Positions 18,418 to 27,874 of a DNA stretch of 64,000 nucleotides are shown piece after piece. The DNA is taken from NCBI RefSeq assembly GCF_900343125.1, contig NZ_OPYL01000003.1:422943-486942 (forward strand), written 5' to 3'. Under the pieces are notes generated by a model. The model saw nothing but the letters and a program-made list of their open reading frames with translations, did not search any database and was not told the origin of the DNA. Source of the DNA: Dysgonomonas sp. Marseille-P4361 (GTDB lineage Bacteria; Bacteroidota; Bacteroidia; Bacteroidales; Dysgonomonadaceae). Position 1 is the stretch's first letter. The number at the start of each line of letters is the position of its first letter. The position numbers and the translations under genes are program-made.

Positions 18418-19299
18418 TTATTTTCGGCGTGACTTTATCATAAAAGGATTTACAAATACAAGTTTCTGATACATCGTTAAAACGGCTGCTGCTTTTCGCA
18501 GACTATAGCCTTTTGCATAGTAAATCTGAATTTTATACATTCTTTTTATTCTCTCCACAATTGCTTTATGGAACCCTTTGGATGTATATTTATCAAATTC
18601 ATGCAATAAGTATACCATCCATGCTGTTTGATTGAGAGGTTTCAATGTAGAAGACATTCCTCCTAAATGCTGTCTGTACACAGCCATATATTCGGGCAAA
18701 AACTTAATCTTACCTGACAATGAAACGATTAGTTGTAGAGCATAATCCCCGTTTTTGACCGTGTAATACCACTCCGGTACTTTATGAGCATCTTTCCTGA
18801 AAAAGATAGAAGCAGTAAGTAAGCCCCAATCTTTTTTAATAATATCTTCGGTGGTCAATACATCCCGTTCCATTTCTATATTCTCATCCATTACACCACA
18901 CATCAGTGTATGTACCTTGTGAGAACACATGGCAAAATCGGGGTTTGCTTCCATAAAATCCACTTGTTTTTGGAGCTTGAAGGGATCTGTCCAATAGTCA
19001 TCCCCATCGCAAAGAGCAATATATTTCCCTTGTCCGCTTTCTATGTTATTTATCCAGTTGAGCATCATCCCCTGATTAGGATTATTCAGTCTCAATCGGA
19101 TAATATCCGGATATTTCTTTTGATATTCTACACAAATGGCTCGGGTGTTATCGGTACTCAGGTCTTCACCAATAACAAGCTCGAAAGGGAAGTTTGTCTT
19201 TTGCATTACTACCCCTTCTATTGCCTCAGCAATAAATTGTTCATGATTGTATGTAATCATGGAAACCGAAACCATTATATTTTTATTTTGTTCAGACAT
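18418..19299 (-). CDS. Glycosyltransferase family 2
   Basis: A 293-residue GT2 with VSVSMITYNHEQFIAEAIEGV, VIGEDLSTDNT and ALCDGDDYW. It belongs to the same subgroup as the cluster genes at 22582 and 27875 (YNxxQ/F, GED/ADDxSTD, E/D-GDDYW). The in-frame codon at 19308 is TTG; ATG 19299 is chosen. Its stop is 1 bp from the next gene's start. Donor and linkage are unknown. Confidence 0.88.
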   Translation of the reverse strand: MSEQNKNIMVSVSMITYNHEQFIAEAIEGVVMQKTNFPFELVIGEDLSTDNTRAICVEYQKKYPDIIRLRLNNPNQGMMLNWINNIESGQGKYIALCDGDDYWTDPFKLQKQVDFMEANPDFAMCSHKVHTLMCGVMDENIEMERDVLTTEDIIKKDWGLLTASIFFRKDAHKVPEWYYTVKNGDYALQLIVSLSGKIKFLPEYMAVYRQHLGGMSSTLKPLNQTAWMVYLLHEFDKYTSKGFHKAIVERIKRMYKIQIYYAKGYSLRKAAAVLTMYQKLVFVNPFMIKSRRK

Positions 19300-19325
19300 T
19301 TCTTTCAAAAAAGATTCTTAATAAT

Positions 19326-19775
19326 TCATTTACCCCAATATGCTCTATCTTTGTAAGGGTTGGGATCTTTTTTCAAATGTTCACTAAATTCTTCTTGGCT
19401 ACAATTATTACGACTTAGATATTGAGTCTTCTCGTTCCAATTCATTATCATTTGTTCCAAGTTTATTTTATCCTCAAAATTGAGACTTGATGCAATATCG
19501 AAACCATCTCTTTTGACTAGCTTAAAACTTTTCATATACGCATCTGACTCAGGAGTATAATAATCTTGTGCAACATATCCGGCATAGACATTATAGGCAA
19601 AAAAGTAGGCACTAGTATCATTTTCTGCAAAGATTACACTAGAAGCGCTCTCTTCGATTTTAGATGAATCACTTTTATAGCCCACTTCTAAAATAAAGTC
19701 ATACATGCCCCCACCTTTCCCACATGCGGTAAATAAAAAAGATAAAAGAATGAGAATACATATATTTTTCACCAT
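19326..19775 (-). CDS. Small lipoprotein inside the glycan cluster, unknown family
   Basis: A 149-residue protein with a lipobox signal (ILILLSFLFTAC). The mature domain is rich in Tyr, Phe, Asp and Ser (AYFFAYNVYAGYVAQDYYT) and ends DPNPYKDRAYWGK. No family recognised. It lies in line with the cluster, 26 bp before the next GT2 start and 46 bp after the DegT-like gene, so it is probably co-transcribed. A lipoprotein among cytoplasmic sugar enzymes is unusual and may point to a role at the envelope end of the pathway. Confidence 0.75.
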   Translation of the reverse strand: MVKNICILILLSFLFTACGKGGGMYDFILEVGYKSDSSKIEESASSVIFAENDTSAYFFAYNVYAGYVAQDYYTPESDAYMKSFKLVKRDGFDIASSLNFEDKINLEQMIMNWNEKTQYLSRNNCSQEEFSEHLKKDPNPYKDRAYWGK

Positions 19776-19821
19776 CTATATTATAAATATTATATTGTAT
19801 AGAGTCTACAACCCTGTATAC

Positions 19822-20775
19822 TTAAGCCTGAATCACCTCCACTATCCTTTTCATATCCTCCTCATCGTAGCGATGGTCGCAAGGAAGGGGAAGCAAGGAA
19901 TTGACTATCTTGTATTCGGCTGAATCTTTTTCAACTAAACCTAGCGTTTCTTTCCAGTAGGTGGACACATAGATTTTATTTTCTATCAATTTCTTCCTTA
20001 GATTAGGATCCTCGGAATAGAACATATAGCTAAGCGGACAAGTATCTTCGGAAAAATCATCATACTTAAATTGATTGTGTTCCCCCAAGACAGAATGAAG
20101 ATACCTAAAGTTACGAACTTGTCGTTGTTTCAGATTCTCATAATCGATATTCGCTAATAGAGCAGATGCGAGATTCGACATTCGTTTTATCGGCTGATTA
20201 ACCAAGCTTGCACAATAATCGAGAAAATCTTGATAACCAACACTTGCACTTCCATACTCTATACGTTTCATCAAATGTGTCATATGAGGGATGGAATCGT
20301 CTTGCTCCAACTCCTCCGCCAATAGTGTATCTGTATATAAATAAGCACCATCAGGTAGTCCGAAAAATTTACGTGGCGAATATATTGTATCTATTCCTTC
20401 GTATGGACGAGAGAAGAAAGCATGTGTATTGTCTACAATCAGTTGCTTACCAAAACGTTTCACCAATTTTTCGACTGTACAGCATTTTACACCATAAGTG
20501 TCGGAAAAGAAAAACACTTCATCCTTATCTAATTCTTTATCAAAGATAGGGTCAAGATTAAAATCTACCGAATAAAATTCTCGTTCTATCCCCAATTTAT
20601 TTATAGGCTCCCATATTACCTCTGAGTTTAAGTACGGGATATATATCTTTTTATATTTCTTTGCCCTTAAAATATATTCAAGGCAATTGCGTGCCGTATT
20701 TAACAGAACAGCACCTTTATGATAGTGTTCGCCTTTGCGAAGCTGAAGTTCAAAATATCCGCCTATTTCTTTCAT
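19822..20775 (-). CDS. DegT-like PLP-fold enzyme, divergent
   Basis: A 317-residue protein with the small-domain layout of DegT/DnrJ/EryC1/StrS aminotransferases. The probable PLP contacts are kept: Asp115 in VDNTHAFF, His118, and the aldimine lysine Lys136 in YSPRKFFGLPDGA. It is shorter than usual (about 370) and lacks the SFHxxK motif wording. It probably makes or modifies an amino sugar together with the canonical family member at 21464-22585, or uses another amine donor. Start overlaps the WbqC gene stop by ATGA. Confidence 0.75.
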   Translation of the reverse strand: MKEIGGYFELQLRKGEHYHKGAVLLNTARNCLEYILRAKKYKKIYIPYLNSEVIWEPINKLGIEREFYSVDFNLDPIFDKELDKDEVFFFSDTYGVKCCTVEKLVKRFGKQLIVDNTHAFFSRPYEGIDTIYSPRKFFGLPDGAYLYTDTLLAEELEQDDSIPHMTHLMKRIEYGSASVGYQDFLDYCASLVNQPIKRMSNLASALLANIDYENLKQRQVRNFRYLHSVLGEHNQFKYDDFSEDTCPLSYMFYSEDPNLRKKLIENKIYVSTYWKETLGLVEKDSAEYKIVNSLLPLPCDHRYDEEDMKRIVEVIQA

Positions 20776-21467
20776 ACCAACTTATAATTTACCAACATCT
20801 CCCCTATTTCGCCAACCGAATTAAACATCATAACATCCAGAATAGATAACCAAGGTACAAATTCGTTTTTGAACTGCTTGTATTCTATTGGATTAGTTGA
20901 AAGGAAGTGTAAACCTATATTTTCTTTTTCGAAATCTTCTTTATTGTACAACTCCTGTCCACCTATTGCATTGATATAATCAGTTGCCTGCAATTCTTTA
21001 CAGATAGCCAAAACTTTTTCCTGCCCTTTCAATGAATGATCGATAGACAACGAAGAAGAAATAACAATTTCTGTATTTATATTCAAGTATCTACAAATTC
21101 TCTGCATAGAATTGTAAATATACTGAAAAAGATTTTCGCCCTCGAAATTGATAATATCTTCCATCATAGGCATTACCTCTTCGAAATGAGGAGCCTTACG
21201 ATACGATTCTCTTATCTGGTTTAATAGTTTCTTTTTATCAAAACTTTTAGACACATACCTATCCTTCACATCCAGATAGTCTGAATCCTTCTCTAGAGGA
21301 ATGGATATAAGTAAATCTTTTCCGTTCTGAAGAATACGATTTCTGTTAATCCAACCTTTTTTAGTGTACTGTATATTGTCATATATCACATATTTATCAA
21401 CCGCGTTAAGCAATTGGAAATACCCGATATAAGGCAGAAAATAAGGCTGCATTATTCCTATTTTCAT
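20772..21467 (-). CDS. WbqC-like protein
   Basis: A 231-residue protein of the WbqC family, seen by its opening KIGIMQPYFLPYIGYFQLLN, then VIYDNIQYTKKGWINRNRI and ISIPLEKDSDYLDVKD. The family is frequent in O-antigen and capsule loci beside DegT aminotransferases; its reaction is not settled. ATG 21467, forming an ATGA overlap with the upstream aminotransferase stop, is chosen over TTG 21476. Confidence 0.88.
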   Translation of the reverse strand: MKIGIMQPYFLPYIGYFQLLNAVDKYVIYDNIQYTKKGWINRNRILQNGKDLLISIPLEKDSDYLDVKDRYVSKSFDKKKLLNQIRESYRKAPHFEEVMPMMEDIINFEGENLFQYIYNSMQRICRYLNINTEIVISSSLSIDHSLKGQEKVLAICKELQATDYINAIGGQELYNKEDFEKENIGLHFLSTNPIEYKQFKNEFVPWLSILDVMMFNSVGEIGEMLVNYKLV

Positions 21468-22585
21468 TTCGTCCAAGGCTTATCTTTTATAAGTCCACAG
21501 ATTTTCTCCACCTCGCTACGTTCAAGACTTGCATACATAGGCAAACAGATGATCTCTTTAGACACCTGTGTGGATATAGGCAGGTTGCTAGTATCTGCAG
21601 ATGGTAGTCCCTTATAAGTAGGGAAATCACTAATTAGAGGGTAAAAGTAGCGACGCCCAAACACATCATATTCTTGCAGCTTGAAATACAAATCATCTCT
21701 GCTCATACCATACTCGGCTGTATTAACACGAATAGGGTAATACGGGTAAGTATGGTCAACACCTTCACCAACCTCCATAAAAGTCAGCCCGGGAATATCT
21801 TTTAGCAATGAATCATACAGCTTAGCCAGCTCTACGCGATTTGATATATATGTATCAACATGCTTTAGTTGCAAAGAGCCATAGGCAGCTTGCAATTCAT
21901 TCATTTTAGCATTGATACCCGGCTCTATTACTGTAGTTTCATTTCTAAAACCAAAGTTTTTTAGTAAATCAACACGTTGTTTCGTTCTTTCGTCGGGACA
22001 AACAATCGCTCCACCTTCTATCGTATTGAAGACCTTTGTCGCATGAAAGCTTAGGATAGATAAATCCCCCCAATTTAGGACAGATTGGCCATCTTTCTTT
22101 ACAGCAAAAGCATGAGCCGCATCATAAATCACCCTTAATCCATATATATCTGCTATACGTTGAATTTCTTCTACATCGCACGGATTTCCATATACGTGGA
22201 CAGGCATAATCGCCGTTGTGCGTGGCGTGATGGCTGCCTCTAATTTCTTTGGGTCTATATTATAGTATTTATCATCAATATCTACGAATACGGGCTTTAT
22301 ATTATTCCACCACAAGGAGTGCGTAGTGGCGACAAAACTATACGGAGTAGTAATAACCTCTCCCGTAATCCTTAAGGCTTGAAGAGCTGTTATCAGAGCT
22401 AATGTACCATTCGAAAAAACGGAAATATATTTCACACCCAGATATTCGGCCAATTCTTTTTCAAATTGTTCGTGAAAAGGTCCATTATTGGTTAACCATT
22501 TATTATCCCATATTTTTTCTAAATAGGGAATAAATTCTTCCAACGGAGGAAGAGCCGGTTGGGTTACCATTATCTTTTTTGTCAT
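21464..22585 (-). CDS. DegT/DnrJ/EryC1/StrS sugar aminotransferase
   Basis: A 373-residue PLP enzyme that aminates a keto-sugar nucleotide. Asp155 (YDAAHAF) and the aldimine lysine Lys184 (SFHATKVFNTIEGG) are present, with the N-terminal TNNGPFHEQFE and SNGTLAL segments. It is related to dTDP-4-amino- or 3-amino-6-deoxyhexose aminotransferases (VioA/FdtB-like), but no dTDP-sugar genes occur nearby to fix the substrate. It overlaps the flanking genes by ATGA on both sides: upstream GT2 stop and downstream WbqC start. Confidence 0.92.
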   Translation of the reverse strand: MTKKIMVTQPALPPLEEFIPYLEKIWDNKWLTNNGPFHEQFEKELAEYLGVKYISVFSNGTLALITALQALRITGEVITTPYSFVATTHSLWWNNIKPVFVDIDDKYYNIDPKKLEAAITPRTTAIMPVHVYGNPCDVEEIQRIADIYGLRVIYDAAHAFAVKKDGQSVLNWGDLSILSFHATKVFNTIEGGAIVCPDERTKQRVDLLKNFGFRNETTVIEPGINAKMNELQAAYGSLQLKHVDTYISNRVELAKLYDSLLKDIPGLTFMEVGEGVDHTYPYYPIRVNTAEYGMSRDDLYFKLQEYDVFGRRYFYPLISDFPTYKGLPSADTSNLPISTQVSKEIICLPMYASLERSEVEKICGLIKDKPWTK

Positions 22586-23430
22586 ATGCGTCTGTATATT
22601 TTTCTAATAAACTCGGGTGTAATACTTTTAATCTGTCCTCTTAGGCTTTTATCTCCGTAAAGTACTATCTCCAACCGTTTCTTATGTTTTGTAAAATCAC
22701 TTGTATATTTATAATCAAAATACTTATCGTATTCATTAATCAGCTCGATAACTCTAAGAAATTGTTCACGTTCGGTCATTTTAGACCATTGTCCGTCATC
22801 ATGGATACGATAGGCCGAAGTTACATCTTTTAAATATAATAATGGACCAAATTGTCCCATATACATTCCTAGCATCCAATCTGCAATTTCTACATCAAAT
22901 AATTTAGAATCTAAATTCTGTATATGATTGCCACGAAAGACACAACAAGAAAGATTACCTATCTTATTACCCAATGCTAACTGCTCTGTGGTTATAAATT
23001 CATAATCCTTATCTGTCGCCCAGTCAAAAATTTCTTCTCTATCCTGATCTTCAAATAATCGTATGTGCCTATTGTAACTCATAGAAGCATTTGGATGTTG
23101 CTCTAAATGATCTACATGGTTTTGAAGATGATTCTCTTTTACCCAATAGTCGTCGCCTTCCATTATAGCTACATAATCGCCGGTACAAGCAGCAAAGGCT
23201 TGCTGATAATTTTTATTATATCCTACATTATGCTCCTTTTCAAGATAAGTAAATGTAAAGGTTGATTTCATATCATACTCTTTGATAATATCTAAGGTAT
23301 TATCTGTAGAACAATCATCTGCTACAATAATCTCAACTTCGCAGGAAGTCTTTTGCATTAGTATGCTCTCCAATACTTGCCGGATATACTGTGCCTGATT
23401 ATATGTAATGAGTATAATATTTATTTTCAT
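22582..23430 (-). CDS. Glycosyltransferase family 2
   Basis: A 282-residue GT2: KINIILITYNQAQYIRQVLESIL, IVADDCSTDNTLDII and IMEGDDYWVKE. Same subgroup as genes 18418 and 27875. Stop overlaps the aminotransferase start by ATGA. The C-terminal half (about 170-280) differs strongly from the siblings and should set the acceptor. Confidence 0.88.
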   Translation of the reverse strand: MKINIILITYNQAQYIRQVLESILMQKTSCEVEIIVADDCSTDNTLDIIKEYDMKSTFTFTYLEKEHNVGYNKNYQQAFAACTGDYVAIMEGDDYWVKENHLQNHVDHLEQHPNASMSYNRHIRLFEDQDREEIFDWATDKDYEFITTEQLALGNKIGNLSCCVFRGNHIQNLDSKLFDVEIADWMLGMYMGQFGPLLYLKDVTSAYRIHDDGQWSKMTEREQFLRVIELINEYDKYFDYKYTSDFTKHKKRLEIVLYGDKSLRGQIKSITPEFIRKIYRRI

Positions 23431-23441
23431 TTTGAATATGC

Positions 23442-24287
23442 TTAAGAAAATAATTTTCTAAAAATTCTTTTACTCAATTTCACCGGCGAATATATAAATC
23501 TTCCAATCTTATATTCAATCGAATTTTGCAAAGAACTTGATTCCTTCTTATAATATTCAGCTTCTATTCTATCTCGCACCGGATTAAAATACTCTAAGAA
23601 TAAAGGAGCATGATTTTTAAACATCTGCAACAACATTGCATCATTCTTCTGTTTATGTGTATTGATCCTAGCTGAACGAGAAACTGCCTTTATTCTATAA
23701 TAGTAATGGAAAGCATTCAATTTTACGACCTTATCGGTAGGCTTTATCAGAGAGAGATAAAAATCCCAATCTTCGATACCATCCACCATATTGGTATTGT
23801 ACCCTCCTACCTCAAGAAAATCGGCACGACGAAATATAGCTGAATTGAATATCTGATTCTCAGTCACCATATTTTCGAAGACAAATTCTTTATTTATAAG
23901 TTTCTCATTTCTATCTCCGAACAAAATGGTATCGCAATATATCAGCTTAACTTGAGGATTGGCTGTAAAAACATCTATTGCTTCTACAAAATAATGTGGT
24001 CCTAATTTATCATCCCCATCCAGAGGAACTATAAATTCTCCTTCAGCATGTTTCACTCCGAAGTTTCGAGTATCACAAACCCCAGTATTTTCTTTCTTAA
24101 AATATTTGATTCGGTTATCTTTATTTACCCATTGCAAAGCAACTTCTTCTGTATTATCAGGGGAGCCATCATTTACGATAATACATTCCCAGTTAGAATA
24201 TTTTTGATCCAACAGAGATTGTAATGCATCTGGCAAATATGCAGCCTGATTATAACAAGGAATAATAACCGATATAAGAGGGTTCAT
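23442..24287 (-). CDS. Glycosyltransferase family 2
   Basis: A 281-residue GT2 with ISVIIPCYNQAAYLPDALQSLL, IIVNDGSPDNT, NTGVCDTRNFGVKHAEGEF and LDGDDKLG. The acceptor region holds GIEDWDFYLSLI, the usual catalytic ED motif. The C-terminus (KLSKRIFRKLFS) is basic and amphipathic, fitting peripheral membrane contact. Eleven base pairs separate it from the next gene. Confidence 0.88.
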   Translation of the reverse strand: MNPLISVIIPCYNQAAYLPDALQSLLDQKYSNWECIIVNDGSPDNTEEVALQWVNKDNRIKYFKKENTGVCDTRNFGVKHAEGEFIVPLDGDDKLGPHYFVEAIDVFTANPQVKLIYCDTILFGDRNEKLINKEFVFENMVTENQIFNSAIFRRADFLEVGGYNTNMVDGIEDWDFYLSLIKPTDKVVKLNAFHYYYRIKAVSRSARINTHKQKNDAMLLQMFKNHAPLFLEYFNPVRDRIEAEYYKKESSSLQNSIEYKIGRFIYSPVKLSKRIFRKLFS

Positions 24288-24293
24288 ATTATT

Positions 24294-25076
24294 TTATAGT
24301 TTTAACCATTTTAGGAAACCGAGTTTCTTTAAATATCTAACGCTAACCGACGATTTAAGTTTATACAGTTCATCTTTCTTCTCCATCCACTCTTTATACA
24401 AAGAATAATACAATGGATAGTGTGTTTTTGTATGCTCTCCTTTCTCTAGCCAAAGTAATTTATAGTTTTCGGGATCTGAACTGATACCATCCAAAAAATA
24501 GGTAGAAAAATATGTTGCAACATGTCTATAGCTATACCCTTTCAAACAAACTGCATCTACTGTAAAAGCCCAATCTGAAGCAATTCTCATCTGTTCATTG
24601 TAGCCTCCATATTCTAATAATATTTCGCGCTTTGTGAAAGTTGCTTGGTGAGGTAAGGATTGCTCTGCAAAAAACTTAAAATCAAGGTTATCGGGATAGG
24701 TATTAATATATGATTTATTAATATCCTCTAGTTCGATATCAAAATATATCATATCCTCTCCTGTTAGGAAGGATAATATATTAGTGAAATCTACATCTGT
24801 TTTAATTAGGTCTCCACTATTAATGAACAGGACATATTCACCTTTAGCCTTAACTAGACCTTTATTCATTGCATGAAAGACACCTTTATCAGATTCGCTG
24901 ACCCAGTAATTTATATCCTTAGCATATTGCTTAATTACATCAACACTGCCATCTGTAGAGCCTCCATCGATAACAATATATTCTACTGTAGACGAAATGC
25001 AAGGAACAACACTACTTATTGTTCTTTTTAGTCCATCTGCATTATTATAGTTTATTGTTATGATTGATAGTTTCAT
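24294..25076 (-). CDS. Glycosyltransferase family 2
   Basis: A 260-residue GT2 with KLSIITINYNNADGLKRTI, VIDGGSTDGSVDVI, FHAMNKGLVKAKGEYVLF and INSGDLI. Nearly the same motif set as the cluster's last gene (17598-18416), suggesting paralogy. Six bases before the next gene, so co-translated in the same message. Confidence 0.88.
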   Translation of the reverse strand: MKLSIITINYNNADGLKRTISSVVPCISSTVEYIVIDGGSTDGSVDVIKQYAKDINYWVSESDKGVFHAMNKGLVKAKGEYVLFINSGDLIKTDVDFTNILSFLTGEDMIYFDIELEDINKSYINTYPDNLDFKFFAEQSLPHQATFTKREILLEYGGYNEQMRIASDWAFTVDAVCLKGYSYRHVATYFSTYFLDGISSDPENYKLLWLEKGEHTKTHYPLYYSLYKEWMEKKDELYKLKSSVSVRYLKKLGFLKWLKL

Positions 25077-25080
25077 TTAT

Positions 25081-25770
25081 TTAATCCTCAGATATATGTT
25101 CAGCCAAAAATTTATCTATATCAAAAAAATTCCTTTCCACTTCTTTTAATCTCTCAGAGTCCCACTCCCACCATTTTAGTTTTAACAACTTCTCTATTTT
25201 ATCGGATGAAAAACGATATTTTTTTATTTCTATAGGATTCCCGACAGCTATAGCATAAGCTGGAATATTTTTAGAGACAACAGCCCCTGCGCCTATAACA
25301 GCTCCATCACCTATTGTAATCCCATCAAGGATTGTTACATTCATCCCTATAAAAACGTCATTTCCTATATTTATATCCTTGCTTTCTTCTATTTTATCAT
25401 ATTGAGTCAATGTCATTCCGTTCTGTTTCTTTGTAGAATAGAACATGGGAGATGTTGATATGCCATTGGTCGGATGTATCCCCCAGCCACAAGTAAAGTT
25501 TGGACCAATAGAGCAGAATTTACCAATATAAGTTCTATTTATATTAGCCCCTTGTGATATATATGTATAATCTCCTATAGAAGTATCTTTTATTTTATGA
25601 CAAATGCCTAAGTGTACATTTATTCCTTTTTGGGAATCGACAAACTGATTTTGATTAAAAAACAGATTATCTTCCTCTACACTATTTACTAAATAGTACA
25701 GAGAGTTTCTTTCTGTTCCATAAACTTTCTTTACAAAAAAACTTATAATCCTCCTTATCAGCTTATACAT
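25081..25770 (-). CDS. Hexapeptide-repeat (left-handed beta-helix) acetyltransferase
   Basis: A 229-residue xenobiotic-acetyltransferase-type protein. Hexapeptide turns begin around residue 60 ([16 protein letters not shown]) and continue through [32 protein letters not shown] and [11 protein letters not shown]. The [16 protein letters not shown] loop contains the probable catalytic His. It would O- or N-acetylate a sugar of the glycan with acetyl-CoA. Sits between glycosyltransferases with 4- and 10-bp gaps. Confidence 0.88.
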   Translation of the reverse strand: MYKLIRRIISFFVKKVYGTERNSLYYLVNSVEEDNLFFNQNQFVDSQKGINVHLGICHKIKDTSIGDYTYISQGANINRTYIGKFCSIGPNFTCGWGIHPTNGISTSPMFYSTKKQNGMTLTQYDKIEESKDINIGNDVFIGMNVTILDGITIGDGAVIGAGAVVSKNIPAYAIAVGNPIEIKKYRFSSDKIEKLLKLKWWEWDSERLKEVERNFFDIDKFLAEHISED

Positions 25771-25780
25771 ATTTCCTTAT

Positions 25781-26755
25781 TTATTCATTGTGTCTGAATC
25801 TTGTATAGATCTTATATATCGGTAGTTTTCGTAAAAATATAAAAAAATGAGTTTTTCTTATACGAAAAGCTATTCTTCTCTCTATTGATGAATCTTTTCC
25901 ATATTTGTAGAAACGTCGGAAATAATCCCAGCCGTACTTACTTGGATTAAGCTTTATTGGTTTAAGTAATATAGATTCACCCAAGTCCACGTCATATCGG
26001 CCATCAATACTAATGCAGTGTTCACCACTTCCATCGAATCCAATATTTGAAACTAATGATTTTTTAGGGAATAAAGACAAGCCTTGCTTTAAATAGATAG
26101 AAGAATACCACTTAACAAACCAAGTATTTAATTCTCCTGTATAATTTTTTTCAAGTTGTTCGTAAATATCATAGTTTCCATCGAGAGTAAATTCTTTCAT
26201 ATTTATCTTTTTAGAAACGTCTCTCAATAAGTCTTTTGTATTTGAATTAAAACAAGACCAACTATTTTTCCATGTAGCCCATCCCCAACAATTTGACAAA
26301 TGTAAAAAAAATGTTTCGGGTAGTTTTCTCCCTCCCGTTGTCACAGGCACATAAGCTGAAATGTGCATAACTTTTTCTTCATTCTTATAAAGCTGTAATG
26401 CTTTATTCATATATGTCAAAAAAAATGGGGCTGTTACAATATCATCTTCTAAAACAATGACAGTCCCGTATTTATTAACAGTTTCACTTACTCCTTCAAT
26501 TATAGAATCTGCCAACCCTTTATTTTGATTCGATTCTATAATATGAACTTTTCCACACCATTGCCGAAGCCTCAATATTCTTCGAGTTTCTTCTATATTA
26601 AGGATTGACTCTTCATCCACATTTGGTTTAGGCCCATCCGCGTATATGTACAAAACCGAGTTTTCAGCTAATTCATTTTTAGCTAAAGCCTCTAATGTCC
26701 GCAAAGTATGTTGCGGCCTATTATATACAAAAAGGACTATTGGGGCAAGCTCCAT
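25781..26755 (-). CDS. GT-A glycosyltransferase (GNT-I/GT2-like)
   Basis: A 324-residue protein opening ELAPIVLFVYNRPQHTLRTLEAL, with VIVLEDDIVTAPFFLTYMN (the EDD metal site) near 117 and LSNCWGWATWKNSW near 165. This layout is found in bacterial glycosyltransferases annotated as sugar transferase or GNT-I-like. Acceptor unknown. The gene is markedly AT-rich, like its neighbours. Confidence 0.82.
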   Translation of the reverse strand: MELAPIVLFVYNRPQHTLRTLEALAKNELAENSVLYIYADGPKPNVDEESILNIEETRRILRLRQWCGKVHIIESNQNKGLADSIIEGVSETVNKYGTVIVLEDDIVTAPFFLTYMNKALQLYKNEEKVMHISAYVPVTTGGRKLPETFFLHLSNCWGWATWKNSWSCFNSNTKDLLRDVSKKINMKEFTLDGNYDIYEQLEKNYTGELNTWFVKWYSSIYLKQGLSLFPKKSLVSNIGFDGSGEHCISIDGRYDVDLGESILLKPIKLNPSKYGWDYFRRFYKYGKDSSIERRIAFRIRKTHFFIFLRKLPIYKIYTRFRHNE

Positions 26756-26772
26756 TTTATTATTTTCTTATA

Positions 26773-27858
26773 TCAAGATTTATTATTTAACGAATCTTCT
26801 TTTAAAACCAAATCAAAGAAGTCAATATATTGTTTTCCTATCTTATATATATTACATTCATTCTTCACAAACTGAAAATTATTTTCAGCTATATCTGAAT
26901 CAATCAACAAGATACTTTTTTCCATCATATCTCTCAATGAGTCCGTACTAACGGTAGAAAACTTAGGGTTATTCAATTTATCTAAAAATTCACCAATATT
27001 ACCAGTATCGGGCCCGATAACTATTTTCTTGAAAGAGAACGCTAAAAAAATTATTCCTGAATTTAAATTATATAAACGAGGTGATATGATCACATCAGCT
27101 GCATTCATATAAATTTGAATATAATCATCTCCTATATATGGATTTTCTTCAATAATAATATTTCTCTTTGCTAACTTCTTCTTCCATAACTCATATTTAA
27201 ATCTTGTGATAGGAAAAGCTTTACCCGTTCGTTTTGCTAAACTTAAAGCATTTACTATTATAAGTTTCTTTTTTTTAGATCTGTTATCTAACTTAGAAAA
27301 TGCCTCTATTAGGAAATCCTCCTCTTCTTGATGGCGAATGTTGCCAAATGATATAAATACAATATCATTCATTTGAAGACCTAATCTTTTTCGAGCATCC
27401 TCTCTTGAGATAGAGTTTGGAATGTCTAAATAGTTGGGATGATATATAACGAGATGTTTTTTTTCTGATAATTTAGAAATCGAGCTCAATTCCTTCAAAC
27501 TCACATCTCCTAAATGAATGAAGCCATCTGCATTTGTATATATTAAATCATAAATTTTTTGATCTAAATATTTTTGTTTATGGGGAAGTCTATTATGATA
27601 AGTTATAACTATTTTGGTACCTAAACCCTTCCAATATTTAAGCCTTGCCTCTAATAAACCTGGAAGATTATCTTTGTAATCCATTCCTGAGACCAATACC
27701 TCTGGCCAATGTATATTTATTATATCAAACTTCAGATTACTAGTCCAAAAAGATGAGGCCGAGGCTACAACTTCAGCATATTTACTCATTCCCTCTAAAT
27801 AATTATTTATTATAGAGTTTAATGTAGTTAATGGATCTACGGTTATTAATACCCTCAT
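26773..27858 (-). CDS. GT-B glycosyltransferase (GT1/GT4-like)
   Basis: A 361-residue protein with a GT-B layout: N-terminal MRVLITVDPLTTLN and INIHWPEVLVSG, a link around residue 160-190 (NDIVFISFGNIRHQEEE) and a C-terminal nucleotide-binding half with YMNAADVIISPRLYNLNSG and IGPDTGNIGEFL. The frame is open to 27903, overlapping the upstream gene by 29 bp; ATG 27858 begins the conserved strand and avoids the overlap. Confidence 0.82.
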   Translation of the reverse strand: MRVLITVDPLTTLNSIINNYLEGMSKYAEVVASASSFWTSNLKFDIINIHWPEVLVSGMDYKDNLPGLLEARLKYWKGLGTKIVITYHNRLPHKQKYLDQKIYDLIYTNADGFIHLGDVSLKELSSISKLSEKKHLVIYHPNYLDIPNSISREDARKRLGLQMNDIVFISFGNIRHQEEEDFLIEAFSKLDNRSKKKKLIIVNALSLAKRTGKAFPITRFKYELWKKKLAKRNIIIEENPYIGDDYIQIYMNAADVIISPRLYNLNSGIIFLAFSFKKIVIGPDTGNIGEFLDKLNNPKFSTVSTDSLRDMMEKSILLIDSDIAENNFQFVKNECNIYKIGKQYIDFFDLVLKEDSLNNKS

Positions 27859-27874
27859 TATAAAAAAATTATAA

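Noticed and set aside
18910..19356. 148-codon open frame opposite a GT2 gene
   Set aside because: It spans a real gene and its spacer, is unusually rich in His, Ile and Leu, and lacks any promoter.
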